A stretch of DNA of 64,000 bases from positions 930,001-994,000 of the forward strand of contig NZ_CP162139.1 of NCBI RefSeq assembly GCF_040833985.1, read 5' to 3'. Shown here in pieces: positions 1 through 8,882 of this stretch (the stretch's first letter is position 1; each line of letters opens with the position of its first letter). The notes beneath the pieces are model-generated. The model saw only the letters and a list, made by a program, of their open reading frames with translations. It did not search any database and was not told the DNA's origin. The position numbers were made by a program, and so were the translations under genes. This stretch comes from Leptospira sp. WS4.C2. GTDB taxonomy: Bacteria; Spirochaetota; Leptospiria; Leptospirales; Leptospiraceae.

Positions 1-983
1 ATACCGAAAAAGGACAAGAGTTTGTAAAAAGAATCAAATCAAATGTAGCATCGACTCATAACAAAAATGTTTTGGGTGGGCTTGGTGGGTTTGCCGCCTG
101 TTATGATGTTAGTTTTCTCAAATCATATAACGAACCGATTCTTTTATCTGGAACTGATGGTGTTGGAACCAAACTTCAAATTGCACGGTTATTAGACATT
201 CATGATACGGTTGGAATTGATTTGGTTGCCATGTGTGTGAACGATATCCTTGTGAACGGTGGGAAACCATTGTTTTTCCAGGACTATATTGCTTGTGGGA
301 AACTGTTTTTGCCACGTATGGAAGCCATTGTATCAGGGATTGTAAAGGGTTGTAAGTTGGCTGATTGTGCACTTGTAGGTGGGGAAACTGCGGAACATCC
401 AGGTGTTATGCCAGATGATGAATATGATTTAGCTGGATTTGTGGTTGGTGTTGTTGAAAAACAAAATATGATTGATGGACATACCATCAAAGCAGGTGAT
501 TCCATAATCGGACTTGGATCTTCTGGACCACATAGCAACGGTTTTTCGCTCATCCGAAGATTATTATTAAAAGATGGGAAATTACCATCTTCATCCAGTG
601 ATTTAGATTTTTTAAAAAATTATGTGTTCCAACCCACTAAAATTTACGTAAAAACAATTTTATCTTTAATCGAAAAGTTTTCTATCAAAGGAATGGTTCA
701 TATCACTGGCGGCGGGTTTTACGAAAATATTCCTAGGGTGTTACCTACTGGTATTGGTGCTGAAATAAGTAATCTTCCAGAAAGTTATGTTTTTTCCAAA
801 CTAGAAAAAGACCATTCCTTGGATCGTCATGATATGTATGGAACCTTTAATATGGGGATTGGATACATTCTGGTTGTAGACCCGGCTCAAGTTGATGTGG
901 TGATGAGTGAACTACAAATTCTCGGTGAAGAGGCTTATTTGATTGGTAAAACTGATTCTACTGGAAAAATTACAATTAAGTAG
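1..983 (+). CDS. purM: Phosphoribosylformylglycinamidine cyclo-ligase (AIR synthetase), 5' end cut by window
   Basis: PurM converts FGAM to AIR with ATP in cytosolic de novo purine synthesis. The reading frame is open from base 3, and its first residues (TEKGQEFVKRIKS, then NVLGGLGGF) are the normal N-terminal region of PurM, so the true start lies just upstream of the window and the TTG at 72 is internal. Visible family motifs are the LLSGTDGVGTK phosphate-binding segment, GIDLVAMCVND, the VGGETAEHPG motif and GSSGPHSNGFSLIR. The C-terminal half carries HITGGGFYENIPRVLP. The stop overlaps the convergent histidine kinase stop by 8 bases, so the two genes share their 3' ends. Identification is firm; only the start is missing. 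Confidence 0.96.
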   Translation, partial: TEKGQEFVKRIKSNVASTHNKNVLGGLGGFAACYDVSFLKSYNEPILLSGTDGVGTKLQIARLLDIHDTVGIDLVAMCVNDILVNGGKPLFFQDYIACGKLFLPRMEAIVSGIVKGCKLADCALVGGETAEHPGVMPDDEYDLAGFVVGVVEKQNMIDGHTIKAGDSIIGLGSSGPHSNGFSLIRRLLLKDGKLPSSSSDLDFLKNYVFQPTKIYVKTILSLIEKFSIKGMVHITGGGFYENIPRVLPTGIGAEISNLPESYVFSKLEKDHSLDRHDMYGTFNMGIGYILVVDPAQVDVVMSELQILGEEAYLIGKTDSTGKITIK

Positions 984-3462
984 TTAAAGGAAAACTAACC
1001 TTAAAAATTGTCCTGCCTGGGGATGAGTCAAACTCAACATTTGCATTATGCCTATTTGCGATTTCTTTGACAAGATACAATCCAAGCCCTAAACCATCCC
1101 CTGTTGTTTTTGTTGAGAAAAAAGGCATAAAGATTTTGGAATGATTTTCTTGTGGTATCCCCATACCAGAATCTTCGATCTCCACAAAAACAGTCTCAGC
1201 TTTTTTGAAACTTCTAACTTGTATTGTTCCTTTGGATGCAACTGCTTGGATAGAATTCCAAATGATTTGGCTCCAGAGTTGGACTAGGTCACCTTGGATA
1301 CACCGAACATTCCCACTATATTCTAAATTCAGTATCAGATTAATATCTCTTAAAAAATGTTCCTTATAGAGTGAAATTGCAGAATGGATTGTATCGGTTA
1401 AAGAATAGTCATTGAGTTCTAAGTTTGATTGTAAGCCTGCAAAGTTTTTGAGTGTATAGGTAATTTTTGAAAGCCTTTTTACTGAGTATAAAATATGTTC
1501 AGAAGATTGTTTTACGAGTAATAATCTTCTTAAAGTTTGGAAGTCTTCTTTATTTTGAATTGCCGATTTTATTTTTAAGATGATAGGGTATGGTAAATTA
1601 CGTATTCCAGAATCTACAAAAAGTTCAGCGAGGTCTTCCTCAAATGGAACTAAATATTGTTTGAAGCTCTCTGTTAGAGATTTACGAGCTTGTCTATTGG
1701 TTAGTCCAGTTAAGATACGAAGACCATCGGATTCCGTATCAAGGATTGATTGCATTAATTCGCTAATTCGTATACTAGAATCATGAATCCTTTCTTCTTC
1801 CCATTCAGATACCAATGTTTCTACAGATGACTTAATCATGCCAATAGGATTATTGATTTCATGGGCAAGTCCTGATACGAGCTGTCCCAGGGAGACCAAC
1901 TTTTCGTTCTGAATTAATTTTTGTTGAGCTTCTCGTAAAGCATAGAGTGCAGAGTTTAGTTCAAAGTTACTCGATTGGAGTTCTTTGGTTCTAGCTTTTA
2001 CTTTTTCTTCAAGAGATTTGTTTAACTCTTTTAGCTCAATTTCAGCAGCTCTTTTTGAGGTTTGGTCAATGCCAATCCATATAATTTTTAATGGTTCATG
2101 TCGATTATCACGAATGATACCGAGCCTCCATTCTAAATATAAAACTTGGTTAGAATTGGTTACAGAACGTAAAATGAGACTCTCTGCTATGTTTTGGATT
2201 TCATTCACATCATCCAAAACATCTTTTAGATATTCTCTATCTTCTGGAAGTAGAATGACATCTTGGATGTATCTGCCAATAACTTCATTCTTTCTAATCC
2301 CTAAAATAGATTGAGCTGCCGAATTTATACTTTCTATTAATCCATTGGCATCTGTTAACAAAATCAAATTTGCAGCATTATCAAAAACAGTTGTATTTAG
2401 GTTTTTTTCCTGTAGTAGAGAGATTTCAGTTTTTTTTGATTTTGTGATATCAAGGGCAACCACATCGATTCGTTTTTCGATACCGAGTATATCAAAGGAA
2501 ACATTCACATAATGTTCTGTCCAAATCAATGATCCGTTAGCATGGATCATTCGAAGTATGATTGGTGAATTGCCAACATAAAGTTCGGAAATTTTATGTT
2601 GGTCTTCTGGGATGACTATCTCTTTAAAAAAATCGGAATTCTCATAAAAAAAATTCAATCCATAACCTGTAATTTCTTCCATTTTAGGACTTATATAAGA
2701 AATCCTTGGCTCTGGTAAAAATTCAATATTATAGATAATTGCCGGAAGTTGGTTATACATAATGAGAAGACGAACGTTTACATCTTTGATTGTTTTTTGC
2801 AATAATTCTAGTTCTTCCAGTGATAAGTTCAATTTTTTAGTTTGTATATTGAAGTTAAAAAGAATACAACCAACTCCAAACAAAAACATAAATAATGTAT
2901 TGATGATGTAACCTAGAGGCCTATACCATTCTAAACCAAAAAGATAGGGAAAAGTAAGTCTTTGTAATGCGATGATCAAACAAATAGTCAAAAAATATAT
3001 TCGGAAAGCACGCGGATAAGTATTTAATTGAAATACTGTAATCCCAAACAACAAAAGTGCCCCCGCATTAAATAGAGAAGATGGTAATGCCATCCAAAAA
3101 AAAGAAACGTTTGTTAGGAGTAAGGATACAAATAAAACATATATAGAGATACAAAAAGTATATAAATAAGAAAAACGTATTTGTCTTGTGATGATTGGAG
3201 AAATGGCTACAATCAGCAGGTATGAACCACAAATTGCAAAACTTTCAGAGAAAAGAAAAAAGATTTTTTGACTACCTTCTCCAAACAGATAAAGTGCAAA
3301 GTTCCGAAACACGAGAACCATCAGAAAAATTGCAGTATAACCAAGTCTAACTTCAGATTTAGAATGTTTTGAAAGAAAGTAAATGATAAAGGCCATAGTA
3401 GTGTTGAATACTACTGAGATTACAGTTATCGCAAAGATTACATTTATTTCAAAGGGAAACAT
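976..3462 (-). CDS. Membrane histidine kinase with two PAS domains
   Basis: An 828-residue sensor kinase of the inner membrane. Residues 1-205 contain about seven hydrophobic segments, like a 7TM sensor module. A first PAS domain spans about 230-345 (ISYISPKMEEITGYG) and a second about 355-470 (NSAAQSILGIRKNEVIGR). A coiled coil leads to the HisKA box around His534 (GLAHEINNPIG). The ATPase domain at about 700-828 has an N-box (LWSQIIWNSIQAV), DSGMGIP and GDGLGLGLYLVKEI, so it looks catalytically complete. It is the last gene of the chemotaxis operon, and its start overlaps the preceding receiver gene by 14 bases, which suggests that receiver is a partner. It has no receiver of its own. The signal sensed is unknown. 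Confidence 0.9.
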   Translation of the reverse strand: MFPFEINVIFAITVISVVFNTTMAFIIYFLSKHSKSEVRLGYTAIFLMVLVFRNFALYLFGEGSQKIFFLFSESFAICGSYLLIVAISPIITRQIRFSYLYTFCISIYVLFVSLLLTNVSFFWMALPSSLFNAGALLLFGITVFQLNTYPRAFRIYFLTICLIIALQRLTFPYLFGLEWYRPLGYIINTLFMFLFGVGCILFNFNIQTKKLNLSLEELELLQKTIKDVNVRLLIMYNQLPAIIYNIEFLPEPRISYISPKMEEITGYGLNFFYENSDFFKEIVIPEDQHKISELYVGNSPIILRMIHANGSLIWTEHYVNVSFDILGIEKRIDVVALDITKSKKTEISLLQEKNLNTTVFDNAANLILLTDANGLIESINSAAQSILGIRKNEVIGRYIQDVILLPEDREYLKDVLDDVNEIQNIAESLILRSVTNSNQVLYLEWRLGIIRDNRHEPLKIIWIGIDQTSKRAAEIELKELNKSLEEKVKARTKELQSSNFELNSALYALREAQQKLIQNEKLVSLGQLVSGLAHEINNPIGMIKSSVETLVSEWEEERIHDSSIRISELMQSILDTESDGLRILTGLTNRQARKSLTESFKQYLVPFEEDLAELFVDSGIRNLPYPIILKIKSAIQNKEDFQTLRRLLLVKQSSEHILYSVKRLSKITYTLKNFAGLQSNLELNDYSLTDTIHSAISLYKEHFLRDINLILNLEYSGNVRCIQGDLVQLWSQIIWNSIQAVASKGTIQVRSFKKAETVFVEIEDSGMGIPQENHSKIFMPFFSTKTTGDGLGLGLYLVKEIANRHNANVEFDSSPGRTIFKVSFPLTT

Positions 3463-3829
3463 CTTTCTCGAAAAGCTCCATTACCTGCTTAATTAATTGT
3501 TCGTTGTTAAATGGTTTTAACATCCATGCATCTGCCCCACTAAATAGTGCATTGGATATTATCTCCGGTTTGTCTTCTACTGAAAGAATTAGTAATTTAA
3601 ATTTCGGATTCTGATTGATTTTCTTGGCTTCTCGAATTAAGTTAACTCCGCTAATTCCAGGCATATTAAAATCGAAAATACCTAAATGAATAGAAGGATC
3701 CGATTTTAATATTTCTAGTGCTTTATCTCCTGCGCCGCATGTTATTACTTTATGGCCCTGACTGCTTAACGCTAGTCTAACAATTTTTAAAACAGCAGGA
3801 GAGTCATCTACTACCAGGATCGATGCCAT
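3449..3829 (-). CDS. Single-domain response regulator (CheY-like)
   Basis: A 126-residue protein consisting only of a receiver domain. The acidic pocket is seen in ILVVDDSPAVLKIV and the phospho-acceptor Asp in LGIFDFNMPG. The conserved Thr/Ser position is in LILSVED and the Lys in WMLKPFNNEQL. There is no output domain, so it must act by protein contact: on the flagellar motor, on CheA, or as a shuttle for the kinase that follows. It lies 7 bases after the other lone receiver and overlaps the start of the 828-residue kinase. It resembles its neighbour closely enough (PAVLKIV, MPGISG/MPGMTG) to suggest tandem duplication. Confidence 0.9.
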   Translation of the reverse strand: MASILVVDDSPAVLKIVRLALSSQGHKVITCGAGDKALEILKSDPSIHLGIFDFNMPGISGVNLIREAKKINQNPKFKLLILSVEDKPEIISNALFSGADAWMLKPFNNEQLIKQVMELFEKDVSL

Positions 3830-3836
3830 TTTGGAT

Positions 3837-4196
3837 TTATACTAGTTGCGAAATTAATTTAATAAGGGATTCGTTTGCAAACGGTTTTACTAACCAACCT
3901 ACCGCTCCGGCAGCCTTACCCTTGTTTTTCATTTCCTCACTAGATTCGGTGGTCAACATTACAATTTTCATGGACTTACCATTTTCGGTTTTTAACGTTT
4001 TTTCGGTTAATTCAATCCCGGTCATCCCAGGCATATTAACATCAAAAATTCCTATATCAAAACCTGATGTTTCTATTTTTTCTAAGGCGTCCATTCCGTT
4101 AGTTGCTGATGTCACTTCGTGACCCTCTGTTGTTAACACCAAGTTTAATATTTTCAAAACAGCTGGTGCATCATCTACCGTTAATATTCTTGCCAT
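3837..4196 (-). CDS. Single-domain response regulator (CheY-like)
   Basis: A 119-residue lone receiver domain. Asp pair in ILTVDDAPAVLKIL, phospho-acceptor Asp in IGIFDVNMPGMTGIEL, Thr in IVMLTTESSEE and Lys in GWLVKPFANESL. Its arrangement is CheY-like. It starts one base after the stop of the upstream receiver-like/ATPase gene and sits seven bases before a second receiver gene, so all are probably translated from one mRNA. Either this or the next gene is the best candidate for the CheY of this operon; sequence alone does not say which binds FliM. Confidence 0.9.
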   Translation of the reverse strand: MARILTVDDAPAVLKILNLVLTTEGHEVTSATNGMDALEKIETSGFDIGIFDVNMPGMTGIELTEKTLKTENGKSMKIVMLTTESSEEMKNKGKAAGAVGWLVKPFANESLIKLISQLV

Positions 4197-4197
4197 T

Positions 4198-5454
4198 TTA
4201 TTTCTCCTCTTCTATCAATGGAAATCGAATTGTTAAACAAATGTCTTTTGTATTTACATTTCTAAAGTTGTTTTCTATATTATATATTTGAACATTGGAT
4301 CGGTGTTGGTCCATTATCTTTTTCACAAGTGGTAATCCCAGTCCAAATCTGAATTGTTCAAATTTCGCATAACTATCATCGACTACTGATGAAATTCTGA
4401 AAAATGGTTCGAATACAAAGGATTCGTATTTCTCTGGAATTCCACTGCTTCCGTCACTATTTTGATAGGCAGGGTTGATTATTTTTAATTCTAAAAAATT
4501 TTCCTTATGGAAAAAAAATATGTAAATCGGATCTTTTTCTTTTGAATACTTGATTGCATTAAGGAGAACCTCGCGAATTACGTAAGACAGTTTTGTTTCG
4601 TCGAAATGAACCTTTTTTCCTGATGTGGAGAATGGAATATCGCTAAGATTGATTTTTTGAGATTTGATTGCCAGTGCTTCTTCAAGGGTTTCTATTTCTT
4701 GTTTTATGATGCCGAGTAATTTTGTTGGAGATTCTTTGTTTTCGATAATACTTTCGTCGTCTATTATTGACTGAGAAATGGACATACTATCAAACATACT
4801 CTTTGCAGCTTCATAATTTTCTGATAACAAATCCATTACAGATCTGGGGATAGAATAACTTTTCCCTTCTTCTTCCAGTTTACTTTTTGAAATTAATATA
4901 CTGACTACACTCATTAGTGTTCCAATTCCACTTCCTTGAAATAAATTAATATTCATTTGGTGGATGATGTCTGCGGCTATATTTTCGTTTTCTTTGTGGG
5001 AGAGCGATTTTTTCCAATCGAATATTTCAACCATACGTTTATATAAATGGTTTTCTGCTTCGTGGATGAATTGAGATTTGAGTTTTGTTAATAAATATTG
5101 GAATGAACGATCTAAAGTGAATTGGAGATGACTCGGATCTATTGGTGTTTGAATGAAATCATAGACAGCGTGTTGCTTTAAAAGAGAAGCAGTGACATCC
5201 CATCTATTCGCATCAGTAATTAATATGATTAACGTATGCGGAAATTTTTTTGTTAATTCGGAAAGTTTACCTTGTTCTACTTCATTTTCTACATCCGCTA
5301 CATGAAAGATTAAAAAATGAAATTTACCTTCTTCTAATGTTGGGGAAATCTCTTCCAGAAGATTTACTCTTTCAAAGGTATATCCCATATCTTTCAATAA
5401 ACCGGCTATTGGTTTTGTAATCGCACTTTCGAGTAGCAAACAATGAGGAATCAT
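4198..5454 (-). CDS. Degenerate receiver joined to a histidine-kinase-type ATPase domain
   Basis: A 418-residue protein. Residues 1-120 fold like a receiver (start MIPHCLLLESAIT, middle FLIFHVADVE), but the acidic pocket and the phospho-acceptor Asp are not evident: the position that should be Asp reads His in LIFHVAD. Residues 120-270 are mostly helical. Residues about 290-415 are a GHKL ATPase with an N-box (REVLLNAIKYS), a weak G1 and a good G2 (FGLGLPLVKKIMDQH). I see no H-box with a phosphorylatable His between them, so it may bind ATP without autophosphorylating, or the His region is highly divergent. Its start overlaps the cheB stop by 4 bases, so it belongs to the chemotaxis operon. 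Confidence 0.8.
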   Translation of the reverse strand: MIPHCLLLESAITKPIAGLLKDMGYTFERVNLLEEISPTLEEGKFHFLIFHVADVENEVEQGKLSELTKKFPHTLIILITDANRWDVTASLLKQHAVYDFIQTPIDPSHLQFTLDRSFQYLLTKLKSQFIHEAENHLYKRMVEIFDWKKSLSHKENENIAADIIHQMNINLFQGSGIGTLMSVVSILISKSKLEEEGKSYSIPRSVMDLLSENYEAAKSMFDSMSISQSIIDDESIIENKESPTKLLGIIKQEIETLEEALAIKSQKINLSDIPFSTSGKKVHFDETKLSYVIREVLLNAIKYSKEKDPIYIFFFHKENFLELKIINPAYQNSDGSSGIPEKYESFVFEPFFRISSVVDDSYAKFEQFRFGLGLPLVKKIMDQHRSNVQIYNIENNFRNVNTKDICLTIRFPLIEEEK

Positions 5455-6494
5455 AAATACGCAACATCCTTTATTGTGTCTACTATCTCGTTTAGGGGAA
5501 CTTGATGTATGATAGCTCCTAGTTCATAAGCAGCTTTAGGCATTCCATACACTACGCAGGTTTCTTTGTTTTGACCAATAGTGATACAACCTTGTTTTTT
5601 TAGTTTCAAAAGTCCCGATGCCCCATCGTTTCCCATCCCAGTGAGAATAATTCCTATGCTCATGCCGGCTATATCTTGTTCGGTGGCAGATTCAAATAAT
5701 ACATCCACGGAAGGTCTATGCCCATTTTTTTTATCAGTTTGGGAAATTCGGGTATAATATTCTGAGCCTATTTTTTGAATTCCTAAATGGTAGTTCCCCG
5801 GTGCAATGTAGGCATGGCCGGCTTGTAATATTTCTTTATCTTTAGCTTCTTTCACTTGAATTTTGAGATCTGAGTTGAGTCTTTGTGCAAATAATGAAGT
5901 GAAGTTTTCTGGCATATGTTGTGCGATAAGGATGGGAGGAAAAGTTTCATCCACATCATTCAATAATTTTCGTAAAGCGGTTGTTCCTCCTGTTGAGGAT
6001 CCAATCAAAATGAATTTTCGTTTGAATATAGTTTTTGTATTTAATTTGTTCGGTGATGAAGTTTGTAATTTCGAAGGGTAACTTAATTTTGTGGCATTGA
6101 AATTTAGGCTTTCATAAAGTTTGGAAAGTAAATCTTCTTTTGCTTCTACTAAACTTTCGGGGGTACCAATAGGTTTGGTTACATAGTCAAAAGCACCTGC
6201 TTCCAAGGCCTCTAGAGTAATGTATGCGCCTTCTGTTGTGGAAGAACTAAACATGATGACAGGCATCGGATATTGTGGAAGAAGTTTTTTTAAGAAAACA
6301 ATCCCATCCATACCAGGCATATGAACATCTAAAGTCATCACCTCTGGTTGTTTTTCGACAATCAAATCCCTTGCTTCATAAGGATTGGCCGCTTCGCCAA
6401 TCACTTCCCAGTTTGGATCTGACTCAATCCAACGTTTGATCATACCCCTTACGGATTTTTGGTCATCGACTACAATTACAGTGTGTTTTTTCAT
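5451..6494 (-). CDS. cheB: Chemotaxis protein-glutamate methylesterase CheB
   Basis: CheB demethylates or deamidates glutamates on chemoreceptors and is activated by phosphorylation from CheA. The ATG at 6494 (MKKHTVIVVDD) is preferred over a start 84 bases upstream, because it overlaps the cheA stop as ATGA and removes a non-homologous leader. The N-terminal receiver carries Asp56 (TLDVHMPGMDG) and the Lys of YVTKPIG. After a linker, the esterase domain shows the catalytic Ser in GSSTGG (166-167), His193 in AQHMPENF and the Asp in LTGMGNDGASG. Length, 347 residues, is normal. No cheR is present in this window, so the opposing methyltransferase must be encoded elsewhere. Confidence 0.96.
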   Translation of the reverse strand: MKKHTVIVVDDQKSVRGMIKRWIESDPNWEVIGEAANPYEARDLIVEKQPEVMTLDVHMPGMDGIVFLKKLLPQYPMPVIMFSSSTTEGAYITLEALEAGAFDYVTKPIGTPESLVEAKEDLLSKLYESLNFNATKLSYPSKLQTSSPNKLNTKTIFKRKFILIGSSTGGTTALRKLLNDVDETFPPILIAQHMPENFTSLFAQRLNSDLKIQVKEAKDKEILQAGHAYIAPGNYHLGIQKIGSEYYTRISQTDKKNGHRPSVDVLFESATEQDIAGMSIGIILTGMGNDGASGLLKLKKQGCITIGQNKETCVVYGMPKAAYELGAIIHQVPLNEIVDTIKDVAYL

Positions 6495-8368
6495 ATTGTA
6501 ACCGAGGAGAGATGTTGGCTGATCAATTTTCTTACATCTAGAATTAAACCTGCATGACCATTCCCTAAAATGGTACAACCAGCTAGTCCGTTGATGTTTT
6601 TAAAAATAGGTGAAATCGGTTTGATCACGATCGATTGACTGCCAACAATTTCATCAAAAACAATCCCCATTTGTTTTTCGTGTGACTCCGTGACGATGAC
6701 GTATTTTTCTTTTAAGGTTCTCTGATCGTTTAAATCAGAATCTTTTCCAAATAACAAATTGATATCAACAAGAGAAATTTGATTGGTTCTATACTGTATA
6801 CTATGGTTGTTTTTATATAATTCGTTGATTGGTTCATTCGAAAGATACATCGATTCTTTTACATCGATAGATGGTAGAATGAAATATGTTTCTGCTTTTC
6901 GAACGACAAGTCCTTCTATGATGGCTAAAGTCAATGGCACTCGAATGAGAAAAGTAGTTCCTTGTCCAATAACAGAAAATACATCTACAAAACCTTTTAG
7001 TGTTGTAACATTCTTTCTAACAACATCTAATCCAACTCCTCTTCCTGAGAGATCTGTGACTTCTTTTGCTGTAGAAAATCCTGGATGGAATAGAAATTCC
7101 CAAATATCTTTATCTTCAAGTGTTTCCGATTCTGAATGACCAATGAGTCCAAGAGAGATTGCTTTATTTAATATTCTTTCTCGACTGAGTCCTTTTCCAT
7201 CATCACGCACTTCAATCCAAACCTCTTTTCCCGATTGTGTCGCTGTTAGTTGGATGGTTCCTTGAGGTTGTTTTCCTGCTTCTTTTCTTTCCTCGGGAGT
7301 TTCTAAACCATGGTCAATGGCATTTCGGATGATATGGACCAGTGGATCATACATTTCTTCGATGATTGACTTATCAATTTCAGTGTCTTCCCCGGCAATA
7401 ATGAGTTTTACTTGTTTTCCCGTTTTTTTTGCAGTATCTCTCACAAGGCGTTCCATTCGAGAAAAAATTCCTGCTATGGGGACCATTCGAAGACTAAGTG
7501 TAATTTCTTGTAGGTTTCGAATTAATTTCTTTAATTGTAGTGCAGTTTTGTGGAAATTATCTAACTTAAGTTTGCTAATGTCTTGATGGTCTGTTACCAT
7601 CGGTTCTGTAATAACAATTTCTCCAACGATATCAAGTAAGGAATCTAACTTATCAGTATCAATACGTATGTCTTTTTTTATGATCGTTTTTTTATCGGTT
7701 TTTAAATTCTCTTCTGTTTTTTGAGTCCTGTCTTTTGATAAATTTTCATCAGGTTTTTGGAACAATCCGAATTCTTCGTCTGTTGGAGAGGAGTCCTTTG
7801 CAAAAAGACCAAATTCTTTTGGCGTTGTGGGTTCTTTTATATCTACAAACAAACCAAATTCTTCTTTAAGATTTTCAGTCTTTATGTTATCAACGAACAA
7901 TCCAAATTCAGAACCTGCATCTTGGGAGTGCAAATCTTCTTGGATTTGTGTATGCAGAACTCGTATGGACTCGTTTTTTTGATTTAATTTATTTAGAAAT
8001 TGAATTTGTTCTTCAGAGAAAAAATCGCCACCCGATGGTGAAGATTCTTCGTGTTCTACTAGTTCCTTTAGGTAATCAAGGGCAGTGATTAATAACTCTA
8101 GTGTATCCTCATCTTGGTCCTCTGGATTTTTCCGTAAGTAATCTAGAAGATTTTCTGCTGCATGAGCCATTTTGACGATGGCAGTAAGCCCAAAAAAACC
8201 TGAACTTCCTTTGATTGTATGAAAATGTCGGAATAAGGTATCAAGTAGGTCTCTGTTTACTAGGCTACCATCTAACGTTGATTTTTCGAAATGAAGCAAA
8301 TCTTTTTCGATGTTTTCAAGTGTTTCTCGCGCTTCTAATAAGTATTCTAATACATCATCTCTTTCCAT
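6491..8368 (-). CDS. cheA: Chemotaxis histidine kinase CheA without a P2 domain
   Basis: A 625-residue soluble kinase that autophosphorylates and passes phosphate to CheY/CheB in receptor arrays. P1/Hpt occupies about 1-110 with His50 in FRHFHTIKGSSGFFG. The dimerisation domain begins near 232 (IRIDTDKLDSLLDIVGE), and the ATPase domain holds HIIRNAIDHGLE, DDGKGL and GRGVGLDVV. The CheW-like P5 domain is C-terminal. In place of a folded P2 there is a charged linker with the motif EFGLF four times, at residues 154, 170, 185 and 199. It lies between cheW and cheB, separated from the cheW stop by 3 bases. All catalytic motifs look intact. Confidence 0.96.
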   Translation of the reverse strand: MERDDVLEYLLEARETLENIEKDLLHFEKSTLDGSLVNRDLLDTLFRHFHTIKGSSGFFGLTAIVKMAHAAENLLDYLRKNPEDQDEDTLELLITALDYLKELVEHEESSPSGGDFFSEEQIQFLNKLNQKNESIRVLHTQIQEDLHSQDAGSEFGLFVDNIKTENLKEEFGLFVDIKEPTTPKEFGLFAKDSSPTDEEFGLFQKPDENLSKDRTQKTEENLKTDKKTIIKKDIRIDTDKLDSLLDIVGEIVITEPMVTDHQDISKLKLDNFHKTALQLKKLIRNLQEITLSLRMVPIAGIFSRMERLVRDTAKKTGKQVKLIIAGEDTEIDKSIIEEMYDPLVHIIRNAIDHGLETPEERKEAGKQPQGTIQLTATQSGKEVWIEVRDDGKGLSRERILNKAISLGLIGHSESETLEDKDIWEFLFHPGFSTAKEVTDLSGRGVGLDVVRKNVTTLKGFVDVFSVIGQGTTFLIRVPLTLAIIEGLVVRKAETYFILPSIDVKESMYLSNEPINELYKNNHSIQYRTNQISLVDINLLFGKDSDLNDQRTLKEKYVIVTESHEKQMGIVFDEIVGSQSIVIKPISPIFKNINGLAGCTILGNGHAGLILDVRKLISQHLSSVTI

Positions 8369-8371
8369 GGA

Positions 8372-8875
8372 TTAGTTTCCCGGAATATCCTTAATCAAAT
8401 GTGTTTCTTCTTGTGTGAGTAACTTTTGCAAGTTGATAAGGATCTTTACTGTATCTCCCACTCTCCCCGTTGCATAAATAAATCTGGAAGATTTGGATTC
8501 GCCAATCTTTGGCGCTAAATCAATATTTTCTTGAGGGATTCTTAAAACATCATTTACTGTATCAACAATTAATCCGAGGGGTAATCCATCTAATTCAACC
8601 AACAAAACACAGGTCCTTTCGTGATAAGGTTTAAAGGTCATGTCAAATCGTAATCGAACATCCATTACGGGTATAATCTTTCCTCTGATGTTGATGACCC
8701 CTTTCAAAAATGGCGCTGTCCCTGGAATTGTTGTGATCGCAGGAAGTGCTAAAATTTCTGTTAGATGGCGAACTTCAAACGCGTAGTCCCTTTCCTCTAG
8801 GCTAAAACAAAGATACAAATCTTTCATGGTATCTTCGTCTGTATCTAAATCCCATGATTTTAAATTTTGACTCAT
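8372..8875 (-). CDS. cheW: Chemotaxis coupling protein CheW
   Basis: CheW links chemoreceptors to CheA in the array. The 167-residue form beginning at the ATG at 8875 (MSQNLKSWDL) is preferred to a TTG-type start at 8908 that would overlap the receptor gene. The core is typical: LCFSLEERDYAFEVRHLTEIL, then the GVINIRGKIIPVMDVR signature, then LGLIVDTVNDVLRI. It has a short acidic N-terminal extension before the domain. It is the second gene of the operon, eight bases after the mcp stop and three before cheA. Confidence 0.95.
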   Translation of the reverse strand: MSQNLKSWDLDTDEDTMKDLYLCFSLEERDYAFEVRHLTEILALPAITTIPGTAPFLKGVINIRGKIIPVMDVRLRFDMTFKPYHERTCVLLVELDGLPLGLIVDTVNDVLRIPQENIDLAPKIGESKSSRFIYATGRVGDTVKILINLQKLLTQEETHLIKDIPGN

Positions 8876-8882
8876 TGTTAGC

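Noticed and set aside
7760..7909. Recent tandem DNA duplication producing the EFGLF repeats
   Set aside because: Spacers differ in length and sequence and codons vary, so this is not a simple recent tandem repeat.
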